Assembly: GCA_011390785.1 (NCBI GenBank)
Contig: JAABRR010000017.1
Span: forward strand, 1 to 64,000
Direction: 5' to 3'
Length of the DNA stretch: 64,000 bases
Source: Sphingobacteriia bacterium
GTDB lineage: Bacteria; Bacteroidota; Bacteroidia; Bacteroidales; UBA7960
Positions 15,670 to 25,138 of the stretch are shown here, one piece after another (position 1 is the stretch's first letter; every line of letters starts with the position of its first letter). The notes beneath the pieces were generated by a model. It was not told where the DNA came from. It saw nothing but the letters and a program-made list of their open reading frames with translations, and made no database searches. A program made the translations under genes and the position numbers.

Positions 15670-18600
15670 TTAAAACGGCTCAATCCTCACCTTCGCTTTA
15701 TAAACCTGTGTTTTTGCCCTGTACTTATTATACACCCAAAAACTGGTGCAACCCACACCACTGGTAGCGTAATCATAGTTGAAGGTTATTCCATCAAACG
15801 GGGTTAGTTGATAGGGGTATAGTGCACGGGTCAGGTTGTTGGTATCGAACATATGTGCACTGTAATTAAACAGGTTATCGCCCGAGAATTTCAGCCCGTT
15901 ACCCTGCTCGTCTGAAAATTTCACCCAGCGGGTATCGGTTTTCAAACCATGATCCTGGGGGATAAGATAGGGGACATATTCCTCTTTTACGGTGGTATTG
16001 TAGATGTTGATCTTTGCACCGGTCTTGCGGTCGGGGTAGTTCTCAAAGGGCCCGCGGCCATACCAGGTAATGTTTTCAAAACTTTGAGGCAGAACCATCT
16101 GAATGCCAGCTTTGGGCAACCAGGCTGGCATAACGCCCCAGGGAGTCAGGGTATGTTCCAAATCTATCATTCCCCAACCATCTACATAGTAAACAAACAG
16201 ATTCTCGAAACCAGCTCCGAAATGGGTTGCATGGGCATTGACTTCGAATTCTATTTTAACTCTCTGATCTTCGGTAATAGAATGGGCCATTTTCCAGGTT
16301 TTCCATTCCAGCTGATCGAGCCCTGCAGAAAACCAGGTGTTGGAAACACCATTGCCCATTCCTTCCGAATAATGCATGTCTCCTGTGCGCCATCTGGGCC
16401 ATCCATCCAGTTCGTTTGCCGTTGAAGCTCTCCAGACACTGGTTTTCGGACCTTCTGCAAGGTATTGTTTACCATTGATTATCATTGAGATTATACTCCC
16501 TTTTTCTTTGGAGAATGTATATTCAAAGCCATTTCCTTTCACCAGCAAATCATCATTTTGCACGCTAACTATGGGGGTTGTTGATTCAGAAGGTTGAGCA
16601 GCCACGGAACTTGCATGCCAGGGAAGTTCAAGCTGCTCCCAGGCAACTTCATGTCCTTTCGCAGCCCATAGGGTATTTTCTTTTAATATAAATGATATTT
16701 CCACTCTGTATTCTTTTCCTGGAAGAATTTCCGGTTTTTGAAATGGCAAGGTAATTTCCCCGGTTTTTTGGGCGGCTACATTTGCAACGAATGACCCTTT
16801 CTGCAACAATTCGCCATCAGCCCAGAGCTTCCAATTGGCATTCAGTTCATTGAGATTGGTAAAATGGAAACGATTGGTAAGCAGAATAGTCCCTTCTTCA
16901 GCGTTGATCCATTCGGCTTTCATGGGTTGGGCCGATCTTTTTATCTGCCACATCTCGGGTTGTATGGTTCTGTCGGGCCAGATGGTGCCATAAGTCCGGC
17001 CACCAATTCCCATGCTGAAAAACTCTCCGGCAACGATTTCTGATTCAAAATCGAGCCATAGCAGCGACTGGCCCAGCAATTCCGGGTCATCTGCAAGAAC
17101 ATTCTCCATTTTCAGGGCGCGATCGAAAATTCGTACCTTATCAATCATGGCATTGGCAAGATATCCGTCATGTTCCTGTCCGTCAATTTCCGGATTTCGG
17201 CCAATGTTTACCTGGAAGGGGAAGTTGCGGATGTTTCCGTTGCATGCTGCTGAACCCATCAATTCATCATTAAGATAGAGCATCAGGTTTTCACCATTGT
17301 AAATGCCTGTTAATTGGTGCCAGTTGTTTTCCCAGTTGGCGGGAAGTTTTATTTTTAGTGAAACCCGCTGTTGGGTTGTTACATAAAACTCGAGTTCATC
17401 TGCTGATATCTGACTGATTCCAAACTGGTTGCCCCCTTTGGTAAGATAAGTTCCTGTGCCATTCCATTTTTTGGGAAACAATCTTAGGGAAAGAGTTAGC
17501 TCGTCGGTAGTGATATCCAGTTTAGGGTGTCGGTAAACTTCTACCCATTCATCATGTCCGGTAAGATTCACATATCCGTTTTCCACTTTTGCCCTGCCCA
17601 TGATGGAAACATTAATATCACCGGGTGATTTGTCATTAAGCAACCGGACCGGGACGCGAATACCTGGAGATACGAAATCCCATATGGCGCCACCGGTAAG
17701 TCTTGGATATTCATAAATAAGCTCCCAGTATTCATCCAGTCCACCCACTGCATTGCCTGTTGCTGCAAGGTATTCGTCCATAAACGAAGGGCGTGGGTCA
17801 ATGCTATCGGGGGTATAAGCAAACCATGTTTTATATTCGAAGGGAGTGCCATAGCGTGGACCAACAATCTCTTCGCATTGCATCGGATTATTAAAAGGGT
17901 TTTCATCCCGGTTTCCTCCGTACATCCATGCTGGCCGGCTGGGGTCAAGTCGTTTTCCTTCGGCAATGAGTGCACACAGGTTTTCACCCCATCCGCTTTC
18001 ATTTCCGGCACTCCACATGATGATGGATGGGTGGTTGCGGTCGCGCAGCACCATTTTGCGCACCCGATCCAGGTACATAGGTTTCCATTCGGGAAGATCG
18101 GAGAGATATTCAGTTGCATGGGCTTCCACCCCGGCTTCGTCAATTACATACAAACCGTACTCATCTGCCAGCTGCAGGTATTCTATGTTTGGGGGATAAT
18201 GGGATGTTCGTACACTGTTGATATTGAACTGCTTCATTAATTCAAAATCCTTTCGGATGGTTTCCACATTCATGGTATTCCCCAGGTCGGGGTGCTGCAT
18301 GTGGCTGTTGATGCTATTGAGTTTTACCCCAACACCATTAACCAGAAGTGCCTGATTGCGAACTTCCACTTTCCGGAATCCAACCCTGTTGGAGAGAATG
18401 GCTGTTACTTCACTTCCTTTTAGCAATTCAAGTGTTATATGATATAAGTTGGGTTTTTCTGCCGACCATTTTTCAGGGTTGTTAATTGTGGCTGAAAATT
18501 TTATCTTTTGCTCTCCGTTGGCAGTAATTCGGGTTGAGCGCGACTGAAACTGAGAAATCTGCTCATGATCTTTGTTGTAAATTGTGGCTCGTACTCTGTA

Positions 18601-19437
18601 ACCACTGGCATTGGAAGGCAAATGGTTGCGGATATCGGCTTCTATGATCAGGTTGGCATTGGTATAGGAGTCATCCAGATCGGTAACAATGTAATAATCG
18701 CGGATGTGCACTTTGGGCATTGCATACAGGTAGGCATCCCGAAAAATACCCCCTAATCTCCACATGTCCTGATCTTCGAGGTAGGTTCCGTCGCACCACT
18801 GAAAAACCTTTACGGCAACCAGGTTTTCTCCGGTTTGAATAAATGGCGTGATATCGTATTCCGAAGGCTCAAATGCTCCCTGGTTGTAGCCCACTTCCTG
18901 TCCGTTTACCCAAACCATGCTGGCTGAGCGTATCCCTTCAAATCTTAGATATACTTGCTGTCCGTCCCAATCCTGTGGTATTGAGAAGATCTTTCTGTAT
19001 GATCCCACCGGGTTCCATTCTCTGGGGATATTGGGAGGATCAGACCGAAAAGGATGGGCAATGTTTCGGAATTTTGGATGGCCGTATCCCTGCATTTGCC
19101 AGTTGGATGGAACCATTATGTTGTCCCATGAAGTATCATCAAATGTAGTTTGGTGAAAATCCCAGGGCGATTCTTCCGGGGTTTCAGCATAGTAAAATTT
19201 CCATGTTCCGTTTAATGACTGGTATCCTGGTGAGCTTTCCCAGTCATTTTTAAGTGCATCATTACCCGATAAAAACCTAACCATGGGTGTGTGGCCGGGT
19301 ACCTGGTTGATCTCGAAAATCTCTACGTTCTCAATGTAATCGAAAACATTGTTACGGAAATTCTGCTCCTGCGCATTATTAGTTTTGAACGATAAGAAAA
19401 CAATTATTCCTACCAAAAAATAAATAACTCTCTTCAT
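15670..19437 (-). CDS. GH2 beta-galactosidase-like glycosidase with inserted LamG domain
   Basis: 1255-residue exported GH2 enzyme (signal peptide 1-22, MKRVIYFLVGIIVFLSFKTNNA). The order is that of LacZ: sugar-binding jelly roll (about 60-240, SLNGTWKFYYAE), Ig-like domain, TIM barrel with MWSAGNESG (acid/base Glu480) and FMDEYLAATGN (nucleophile Glu555), then domain 4 and a C-terminal beta-sandwich (about 990-1255). Unusual is an extra domain of about 170 residues at about 610-780 with LamG/concanavalin-like features (GTYLTKGGNQFGI, WHQLTGIYNGENLMLYLND, IDKVRIFDRAL). Linkage specificity cannot be read. It lies between the two halves of the KDG regulon and is divergent from the repressor. 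Confidence 0.92.
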   Translation of the reverse strand: MKRVIYFLVGIIVFLSFKTNNAQEQNFRNNVFDYIENVEIFEINQVPGHTPMVRFLSGNDALKNDWESSPGYQSLNGTWKFYYAETPEESPWDFHQTTFDDTSWDNIMVPSNWQMQGYGHPKFRNIAHPFRSDPPNIPREWNPVGSYRKIFSIPQDWDGQQVYLRFEGIRSASMVWVNGQEVGYNQGAFEPSEYDITPFIQTGENLVAVKVFQWCDGTYLEDQDMWRLGGIFRDAYLYAMPKVHIRDYYIVTDLDDSYTNANLIIEADIRNHLPSNASGYRVRATIYNKDHEQISQFQSRSTRITANGEQKIKFSATINNPEKWSAEKPNLYHITLELLKGSEVTAILSNRVGFRKVEVRNQALLVNGVGVKLNSINSHMQHPDLGNTMNVETIRKDFELMKQFNINSVRTSHYPPNIEYLQLADEYGLYVIDEAGVEAHATEYLSDLPEWKPMYLDRVRKMVLRDRNHPSIIMWSAGNESGWGENLCALIAEGKRLDPSRPAWMYGGNRDENPFNNPMQCEEIVGPRYGTPFEYKTWFAYTPDSIDPRPSFMDEYLAATGNAVGGLDEYWELIYEYPRLTGGAIWDFVSPGIRVPVRLLNDKSPGDINVSIMGRAKVENGYVNLTGHDEWVEVYRHPKLDITTDELTLSLRLFPKKWNGTGTYLTKGGNQFGISQISADELEFYVTTQQRVSLKIKLPANWENNWHQLTGIYNGENLMLYLNDELMGSAACNGNIRNFPFQVNIGRNPEIDGQEHDGYLANAMIDKVRIFDRALKMENVLADDPELLGQSLLWLDFESEIVAGEFFSMGIGGRTYGTIWPDRTIQPEMWQIKRSAQPMKAEWINAEEGTILLTNRFHFTNLNELNANWKLWADGELLQKGSFVANVAAQKTGEITLPFQKPEILPGKEYRVEISFILKENTLWAAKGHEVAWEQLELPWHASSVAAQPSESTTPIVSVQNDDLLVKGNGFEYTFSKEKGSIISMIINGKQYLAEGPKTSVWRASTANELDGWPRWRTGDMHYSEGMGNGVSNTWFSAGLDQLEWKTWKMAHSITEDQRVKIEFEVNAHATHFGAGFENLFVYYVDGWGMIDLEHTLTPWGVMPAWLPKAGIQMVLPQSFENITWYGRGPFENYPDRKTGAKINIYNTTVKEEYVPYLIPQDHGLKTDTRWVKFSDEQGNGLKFSGDNLFNYSAHMFDTNNLTRALYPYQLTPFDGITFNYDYATSGVGCTSFWVYNKYRAKTQVYKAKVRIEPF

Positions 19438-19547
19438 TCGTGTGGATTATTTGGTTTTATAATAATTTCCAGTTTTTCTTCTGTTATATATTCCCTTGAT
19501 TATGAAGCTATTATGGCGGTCATCCTAATGTCAAAATTAATTTATTT

Positions 19548-19561
19548 TGCAGGAACCTGCA
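19548..19561. promoter_or_regulatory. Inverted repeat upstream of the GH2 gene
   Basis: TGCAGG-AA-CCTGCA, a 6-2-6 dyad, lies 110 bases before the GH2 start; TAATTTTG (19539-19532, minus) nearby fits a -7 promoter element for GH2. A possible regulator site, found only once. Confidence 0.3.
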
Positions 19562-19637
19562 TTTGTAAAGCGAAAATGAGTGTTAAAGATACACGAATTT
19601 CTTATTTAACGGATTAAGAATTTAAGGCTTTATTTTA

Positions 19638-19651
19638 TACAATCGATTGTA
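19638..19651. promoter_or_regulatory. LacI-type operator C (repressor / GH2 divergent region)
   Basis: TACAATCGATTGTA within a longer perfect 20-bp palindrome (19635-19654). It sits ten bases upstream of TACCTTTG (19662-19669), a TAnnTTTG -7 element for the repressor gene, so binding should give autorepression; GH2 starts 200 bases away on the other strand. Confidence 0.85.
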
Positions 19652-19717
19652 TAATAATTATTACCTTTGCGAGAGATTAGTGCCCCCAAAAAAGGAAAAA
19701 ACAGCAACAAAAGATTC

Positions 19718-20752
19718 ATGGCCGCCAGGAAAAAATACACGATATCAGATATTGCCCGTGAGTTAAATACCACATCTTCAACTATTTCTCGTGCTTTGCA
19801 GGACAGTCCCCGCATCAGCCTTAAGATGCGCAAAGCTGCGCAAGAGCTGGCCAGGTTGCACAATTATGAACCTGATTTCAGGGCATCAAGCCTTAGAAAG
19901 GGAAACAGCAAGATCATCGGTATTCTTGTACCCAAAATCGACAGGCACTTTTTTGCAACGGTATTAAGTGGAATTGATGAAATTGCTGCCCCGGCAGGAT
20001 ATAGTGTGCTGATTTGCCAGTCGTTCGAGTCATTTGAAAAAGAGAAACAGCTTGTAAAGAATCTTATGCATGGCCGTGTTGACGGAATTATCTCTTCCAT
20101 ATCCATTCAAACTACTGATTATTCACATTTTGAACAGGTTATAGCCAAAGGGTTGCCCCTGGTTTTTTTCGACCGCGTTTGCGAATCGCTAAAAGCCAGT
20201 AAGGTAATGATAGACGATTATCAGGGAGCCTGTATGGCAGTTGAGCATCTCATTGATAACGGATGTCGGAATATTGCCCATTTTTCGGGGCCGCAGCATA
20301 TAAACGTTTATCGCGACAGAACCCGTGGCTACTTCGATACCATGAAAAAGCATGGATTGGAGGTTAATGATCAGCTCATCATTAAGGACGCTATTACCCG
20401 TGATGCAGGTTGTCAGGCCATGAAAAAAATTCTGAAATTGAAGAATTTGCCAGATGCAGTTTTCTCTTCCGGAGATTATTCTGCCCTGGGTGCTATTTTA
20501 TGCGCAAGAGATGCCGGTGTAATCATTCCTGATGAAATGGCCTTTACAGGTTTTGCCAACGAACCCTGGGATTCATTCATCGATCCGCCGCTCACATCTA
20601 TTGATCAACATGCTTTTGAGATTGGGAAACAGGCAGCAACACTATTACTTCAGCAGATTGAAAGCACCGATTCTGTTTTTGTACCACGAACTTTAGTGCT
20701 TTCTCCTGAGCTGGTTATCAGAACATCTTCAGTAAGAAAAGTCCTGACATAA
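19718..20752 (+). CDS. LacI-family repressor of the KDG / unsaturated-uronate regulon
   Basis: 344 residues. N-terminal LacI helix-turn-helix (YTISDIARELNTTSSTISRALQDSPRIS, about 6-33) with hinge helix, then a periplasmic-binding-protein-like effector domain (IIGILVPKIDRHFFATVLSGID, VDGIIS, LPLVFFDR, GCRNIAHFSG, PDAVFSSGDYSALGA, ITSIDQ-like TSIDQHAFEIGKQA). The start at 19718 (MAARKK) is chosen because the fold begins there; a longer frame to 19667 overlaps the promoter. Four identical palindromes lie at eda-dctPQM, at its own promoter and at kduI, so it most likely represses uronate import and breakdown and is released by a pathway intermediate such as KDG (inference). Confidence 0.88.
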   Translation: MAARKKYTISDIARELNTTSSTISRALQDSPRISLKMRKAAQELARLHNYEPDFRASSLRKGNSKIIGILVPKIDRHFFATVLSGIDEIAAPAGYSVLICQSFESFEKEKQLVKNLMHGRVDGIISSISIQTTDYSHFEQVIAKGLPLVFFDRVCESLKASKVMIDDYQGACMAVEHLIDNGCRNIAHFSGPQHINVYRDRTRGYFDTMKKHGLEVNDQLIIKDAITRDAGCQAMKKILKLKNLPDAVFSSGDYSALGAILCARDAGVIIPDEMAFTGFANEPWDSFIDPPLTSIDQHAFEIGKQAATLLLQQIESTDSVFVPRTLVLSPELVIRTSSVRKVLT

Positions 20753-20784
20753 TTTTTTTAAGTATTGAAATAACCTTAATTTCG

Positions 20785-20798
20785 TACAATCGATTGTA
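20785..20798. promoter_or_regulatory. LacI-type operator D (kduI operon)
   Basis: Exact TACAATCGATTGTA ending 29 bases before the kduI start, between the end of the repressor gene and kduI, so it would control the kduI-kduD-DUF4861-GH88 operon. Confidence 0.85.
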
Positions 20799-20827
20799 TA
20801 ATTTTTAATCATAAAACCCTTTCAATT

Positions 20828-21664
20828 ATGAAATATTCTATCAGATTTGCAACCCATCCGCGCGACTTTGTATCTTATGATACTCAAAGAATACGCGATG
20901 AATTTCTTGTAAGCAACATTTTTACCCCCGATGAGATCAACCTGGTTTACTCTATGTATGATCGGTACATTGTTGGGGGCTGTTTACCTGTAAAACAGGT
21001 TGTTAAACTGGAAACCATTGACCCGATAAAAGCTGATTTCTTTTTGCACCGTCGCGAAATGGGCATCATCAATGTAGGTGGAGAAGGAACGGTTACCATA
21101 GATGGCAAGGCCTATGTAATGCAATACAAAGAAGCATTGTATATTGGTATGGGTGATAAAAATGTAACTTTTGCCAGTGCCAACCCCGAAAAACCGGCCC
21201 ATTTTTATATCAACAGTGCTCCGGCTCATCAGGCTTATCCCGACAGGCATGTTACCCTGGCTGATGCTGATGCTGTGGAAATGGGTTCACTGGAAACATC
21301 CAACGCCCGAACAATCAATAAATTGCTCGTTAACCAGGTGCTACCCACCTGTCAGTTGCAAATGGGTATGACCATCCTGAAACCCGGTAGCGTCTGGAAC
21401 ACAATGCCTCCACACGTGCACTCCCGACGCATGGAAGCCTATTTTTATTTTGAAGTTCCTGAAGGACAGGCTGTTTGCCACTTTATGGGCCAGCCACAAG
21501 AAACCCGTCCTATCTGGATGAAAAACCATGAAGCGGTTCTTTCACCATCCTGGTCAATCCACGCAGCTGCCGGAACATCCAACTATATCTTTATTTGGGG
21601 TATGGCCGGCGAAAACCTTGATTATGGCGATATGGATATGGCAAGCATTAATGACATTAGGTAA
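20828..21664 (+). CDS. kduI: 5-dehydro-4-deoxy-D-glucuronate isomerase
   Basis: 278 residues, the usual KduI length. Converts 5-keto-4-deoxyuronate (DKI), the spontaneous form of unsaturated uronates, to DKII (2,5-diketo-3-deoxygluconate). Cupin features are visible: HPRDFVSYDTQRIRDEFL at the start, FFLHRREMGIINVGGEG in cupin 1, and the zinc-site segment MPPHVHSRRMEAYFYFEVP (His and Glu ligands) plus SPSWSIHAAAGTSNYIFIWGM in cupin 2. It heads a four-gene operon under operator D and is followed after 46 bases by kduD, which takes its product. Confidence 0.95.
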   Translation: MKYSIRFATHPRDFVSYDTQRIRDEFLVSNIFTPDEINLVYSMYDRYIVGGCLPVKQVVKLETIDPIKADFFLHRREMGIINVGGEGTVTIDGKAYVMQYKEALYIGMGDKNVTFASANPEKPAHFYINSAPAHQAYPDRHVTLADADAVEMGSLETSNARTINKLLVNQVLPTCQLQMGMTILKPGSVWNTMPPHVHSRRMEAYFYFEVPEGQAVCHFMGQPQETRPIWMKNHEAVLSPSWSIHAAAGTSNYIFIWGMAGENLDYGDMDMASINDIR

Positions 21665-21710
21665 ACTAAAAGTGAAGAACTAAAAGCTAAAAACTAAAAC
21701 AATTTATAAA

Positions 21711-22505
21711 ATGTCAACACAATTATTTGATCTAACAGGAAAAACGGCCTTGCTAACCGGTGCTACCCATGGACTGGGAATGGCAATGGCCAAAGGGCTG
21801 GCATCTGCCGGAGCCAAAATAATCATTAACGACCGCATGCCCGAAAGGGCTGAAGCTGCTCTTGAAGAATACAAAAAGGTAGGTATCGATGCAGCAGGCT
21901 ATGTTTTTGATGTTACTGATGAAGTTGCCGTATCAGAGCAACTAGACCGCATGGAGAAGGAAGTGGGCCCTCTTGATATTCTTGTCAACAATGCAGGGAT
22001 CATAAAAAGGGTACCTATGTTGGAAATGGAAGTGAGCGATTTCCGGCAGGTGATTGATATCGACCTGGTAGGTCCTTTCATCATGGCAAAGAAATTTGCA
22101 TCTTCCGTAGTTAGGCGCAAAGCCACCGGAAAGATCATTAACATTTGCTCCATGATGAGCGAGTTGGGTCGTAATTCTGTTTCAGCTTATGCCGCCGCCA
22201 AAGGGGGGCTGAAAATGCTTACCCGCAGCATGGCTACCGAATGGGCCAAATACAACATCCAAACCAATGGTATAGGGCCAGGTTATTTTGCCACATCGCA
22301 AACAGAGCCTATCAGGGTAGATGGCCATCCCTTCAACGATTTTATTGTCAACCGCACACCACAAGGCCGATGGGGAGAACCTGAAGAATTGCAGGGAGCC
22401 GCTATCTTTCTGGCTGCACCGGCATCCGATTTTGTGAATGGACATGTGCTTTACGTTGATGGTGGAATTTTAGCCACTATTGGTAAGCCTTACGGAGAAG
22501 AATAA
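21711..22505 (+). CDS. kduD: 2-dehydro-3-deoxy-D-gluconate 5-dehydrogenase
   Basis: 264-residue short-chain dehydrogenase reducing DKII to 2-keto-3-deoxygluconate with NAD(P)H. Motifs: TGATHGLGMAMA cofactor loop (TGxxxGxG, about 17-28), NNAG (about 92-95), catalytic Ser in ICSMMSELG and YAAAKGG (Tyr-x-x-x-Lys, about 163-167), and the KduD/IdnO-type end VNGHVLYVDGG. The order isomerase-dehydrogenase is the classic kdu arrangement. The spacer before it holds tandem ACTAAAA-like units but no terminator. Confidence 0.93.
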   Translation: MSTQLFDLTGKTALLTGATHGLGMAMAKGLASAGAKIIINDRMPERAEAALEEYKKVGIDAAGYVFDVTDEVAVSEQLDRMEKEVGPLDILVNNAGIIKRVPMLEMEVSDFRQVIDIDLVGPFIMAKKFASSVVRRKATGKIINICSMMSELGRNSVSAYAAAKGGLKMLTRSMATEWAKYNIQTNGIGPGYFATSQTEPIRVDGHPFNDFIVNRTPQGRWGEPEELQGAAIFLAAPASDFVNGHVLYVDGGILATIGKPYGEE

Positions 22506-22548
22506 TCAGATTCAATTTGTTGAAATATTAATTCAAAAAACTAATACT

Positions 22549-23790
22549 ATGAGAGCACTTAATTCTGGTTTACTGGCAATTTTATTGCTTGTTGCCCTTG
22601 TTGGCTGTGAAAAGAGCGAAAAATTTATAATGCTCGAAAATACCGTGCATCAGATGCGGATTGAAGAAGCTGTTGTAATAGACAGAGATCAGCTAGAGAC
22701 TTATTACGGTGAAATAGCCGAAGGATTATATCCCCTTGTCATTTTCCAATCGGGTGATACCTTGCCTTCGCAGGCCGATGACCTTAATGGTGACGGGCAG
22801 TGGGATGAACTGGTATTTCTTGCTACTTTGCCCCCTCACCGCAAGCATGGTATATTTGTTGAATTTGTGCCCAAAGATCAAATTCCTGCCTATACAAAGC
22901 GTACCAATGTTAGAATGGCACGCATAGACGGAGATAATTATATTGAAGTTGCCGAATTAAAGCGATTAACTGCCGAAGAAGGACTGGCTGGCGGCGTCTT
23001 CCAAATGGAAGGTCCCGGTTGGGAAAATGATAAGGTAGGCTTCCGGAATTATTTTGATATCCGCAATGGTATGGATATTTTCGGAAAAACCACTTCTGAG
23101 ATGGCCATGGAAAGGGTAGGGGTTAACCAGGATTACCACTTTAAACAAGATTGGGGTCAGGATATTCTGCGCGTAGGAGCTTCACTGGGTGCAGGATCAA
23201 TTGCCCTTGAAATTGATGGAGAGTTGTTTCGTGTGGCTCCTGGTGCTGATGCATCCCTGGAAGTTGTAGCCGATGGACCGGTTAGGTCTGTTGTCCGCTT
23301 TTTGTTTGAAAGCTGGACTGTAGGTGGTGAAACACTTGATCTTGTCCATGAAGTGGCCATCTATCCCGGAACCTGGTATTATGAAAGCAAAGTTTACCTG
23401 CCGGGCCATACTGGCGAAACTACCCTTGTTGCCGGAATTACTACCATAGATCTGGGCGAAAAAGATGCAGTAATGAAAGACTTTGAAGGAAAAGTAACCA
23501 CGGTGGCAACACATGGGCCGCAGGCTTACGATTATGAATCATTAGGCATGGCCATACTGGTTCAGAATAACTATTTTTCGGGCATTGGCAGGGTTGGTCC
23601 TGATGCAGAAGATATCAATAATTCGGTATTGGTGAAAATGGCTGTTGAAGATAGCAATCCTGTTAAATTCAGATTTTATGCCTGCTGGGAAATGTCTGAT
23701 GAGCTGTTTTCGGAAGAAATGCAATTTATTGAATTTCTCGACAGGGAAGCATCAAAAATGGCTTCTCCCATCCTTATTACTTTTCAATAA
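22549..23790 (+). CDS. DUF4861 lipoprotein
   Basis: 413 residues with a lipoprotein signal (MRALNSGLLAILLLVALVGC). The body, rich in beta strands (VIFQSGDTLPSQADDLNGDGQWDELVFLATL, GGVFQMEGPGWENDKVGFRNYFDIRNG, ALEIDGELFRV, WYYESKVYLPG), fits DUF4861, a family seen next to GH88/GH105 and pectin or uronan genes in Bacteroidota. Its biochemical role is not established as far as I know; a surface or periplasmic carbohydrate-active enzyme is likely. The start at 22549 is chosen because it begins the signal peptide; the longer frame overlaps kduD. It is cotranscribed with kduD and GH88. Confidence 0.8.
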   Translation: MRALNSGLLAILLLVALVGCEKSEKFIMLENTVHQMRIEEAVVIDRDQLETYYGEIAEGLYPLVIFQSGDTLPSQADDLNGDGQWDELVFLATLPPHRKHGIFVEFVPKDQIPAYTKRTNVRMARIDGDNYIEVAELKRLTAEEGLAGGVFQMEGPGWENDKVGFRNYFDIRNGMDIFGKTTSEMAMERVGVNQDYHFKQDWGQDILRVGASLGAGSIALEIDGELFRVAPGADASLEVVADGPVRSVVRFLFESWTVGGETLDLVHEVAIYPGTWYYESKVYLPGHTGETTLVAGITTIDLGEKDAVMKDFEGKVTTVATHGPQAYDYESLGMAILVQNNYFSGIGRVGPDAEDINNSVLVKMAVEDSNPVKFRFYACWEMSDELFSEEMQFIEFLDREASKMASPILITFQ

Positions 23791-23807
23791 CATCTAATAA
23801 AACGTGT

Positions 23808-25001
23808 ATGAAAATGAGAATAGTTGCTTTAATATTCTTGGTTGCTTTCCTGGGTTGTAGTTCTCCAAAACAGAAAGAAACTTTTTCTGTTGAGAAGGCC
23901 CGTAACACACTCGACTTTGCCGCCGTTCAATACCGAAATTTTGTGGCTGCTATGCCCGATACGATAGAACCACGAACCTTTCAGGGCGATACCATGGTTT
24001 ATGCAGGTATAAAATGGTGGACCAGCGGATTTTACCCCGGGTCTCTCTGGTATCTTTACGAACATACCGGCGACGATTTCTTTAAAAAAGAAGCCGACAA
24101 ACGTACGCGCCGACTCGAACCTATTCAGTATGTAACCAACGATCACGATGTGGGCTTTATGCTATATTGTAGCTATGGTAACGGTTTGCGACTTACCGGC
24201 AACCAGGAGTATGTTGATGTTATGATCACAGGGGCCCGCTCTTTGGCTACACGCTATAATCCTGTTGTAGGTTCTATCAGGTCATGGGATCACAATAGAG
24301 ATAAATGGGACTTTCCTGTTATTGTTGACAACATGATGAATCTTGAACTGCTGATTTGGGCAGCCGAAAAATCAGGAGATGAATTTCTTCGCGACCTTTC
24401 CATTCAACATGCCTATACCACACTGGAAAATCATTACCGATCTGATTACAGCTCTTACCATGTAGTGGATTACAACCCTGAAACCGGTGAAATAAATCAA
24501 AAGAATACTCACCAGGGGTTTTCTGATGAATCGGCCTGGGCCCGCGGGCAGGCATGGGGATTATACGGATTTGCCATGATGCACAGGGTTACCGGGGAGC
24601 AGGAATTTCTCGATCATGCCATCAAGATAGCCGATTTTTTGCTTGATCATCCTCGTTTGCCGGAAGATAAAATTCCCTACTGGGATTTTGATTCACCTGA
24701 CATTCCCAATACCTACCGTGATGTTTCTGCCGCATCCATTATTTCATCGGCATTACTCGATTTGAGCACTATGGTAGAAGGCAGCCAGTCAGAAAAGTAT
24801 TTCGGAGCCGCAGAAACCATGCTCGCTTCTCTCTCTTCAGAGCCTTACCTTGCCAGTGAAGGAGAAAACGGTAATTTCATACTCAAACACAGCGTCGGAC
24901 ATTTGCCAGGCAACAGCGAAGTGGATGTTCCGCTAACGTATGCTGATTATTATTTCCTGGAAGCATTACATAGATATATTGATCTGAAAGAGAAGATTTA
25001 G
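23808..25001 (+). CDS. GH88 unsaturated glucuronyl hydrolase, lipoprotein
   Basis: 397 residues, signal MKMRIVALIFLVAFLGC with lipobox. GH88 enzymes remove the 4,5-unsaturated uronate that a polysaccharide lyase leaves at the non-reducing end, by hydrating the double bond. The (alpha/alpha)6-barrel signature is clear: WWTSGFYPGSLWYLYE, NDHDVGF (Asp114), FPVIVDNMMNLELL (Asp174, matching the catalytic pair of characterised UGLs), GFSDESAWARGQAWGLYGF and YWDFDSPDIPN. Its product is the substrate of KduI in the same operon. The alternative, GH105, differs in these motifs. A terminator follows. Confidence 0.92.
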   Translation: MKMRIVALIFLVAFLGCSSPKQKETFSVEKARNTLDFAAVQYRNFVAAMPDTIEPRTFQGDTMVYAGIKWWTSGFYPGSLWYLYEHTGDDFFKKEADKRTRRLEPIQYVTNDHDVGFMLYCSYGNGLRLTGNQEYVDVMITGARSLATRYNPVVGSIRSWDHNRDKWDFPVIVDNMMNLELLIWAAEKSGDEFLRDLSIQHAYTTLENHYRSDYSSYHVVDYNPETGEINQKNTHQGFSDESAWARGQAWGLYGFAMMHRVTGEQEFLDHAIKIADFLLDHPRLPEDKIPYWDFDSPDIPNTYRDVSAASIISSALLDLSTMVEGSQSEKYFGAAETMLASLSSEPYLASEGENGNFILKHSVGHLPGNSEVDVPLTYADYYFLEALHRYIDLKEKI

Positions 25002-25082
25002 CAATTGGAAGAACTCTCTTTTTGAAGAAGTTGCCGCATCTGATTCATACTGCACTGGTTTAATCAGACTTTCCAATAAAGA

Positions 25083-25118
25083 AAACACTCCCTTACCAAC
25101 AAGGAAAAGGGGGTGTTT
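25083..25118. terminator. Bidirectional terminator between GH88 and gnd
   Basis: AAACACTCCCTT (25083-25094) pairs with AAGGGGGTGTTT (25107-25118) with one G-T position and a 12-base loop. It lies between two convergent genes, with A and T runs at the stem ends on both sides. Confidence 0.75.
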
Positions 25119-25138
25119 CTATGAAAACCGGGAACGAT

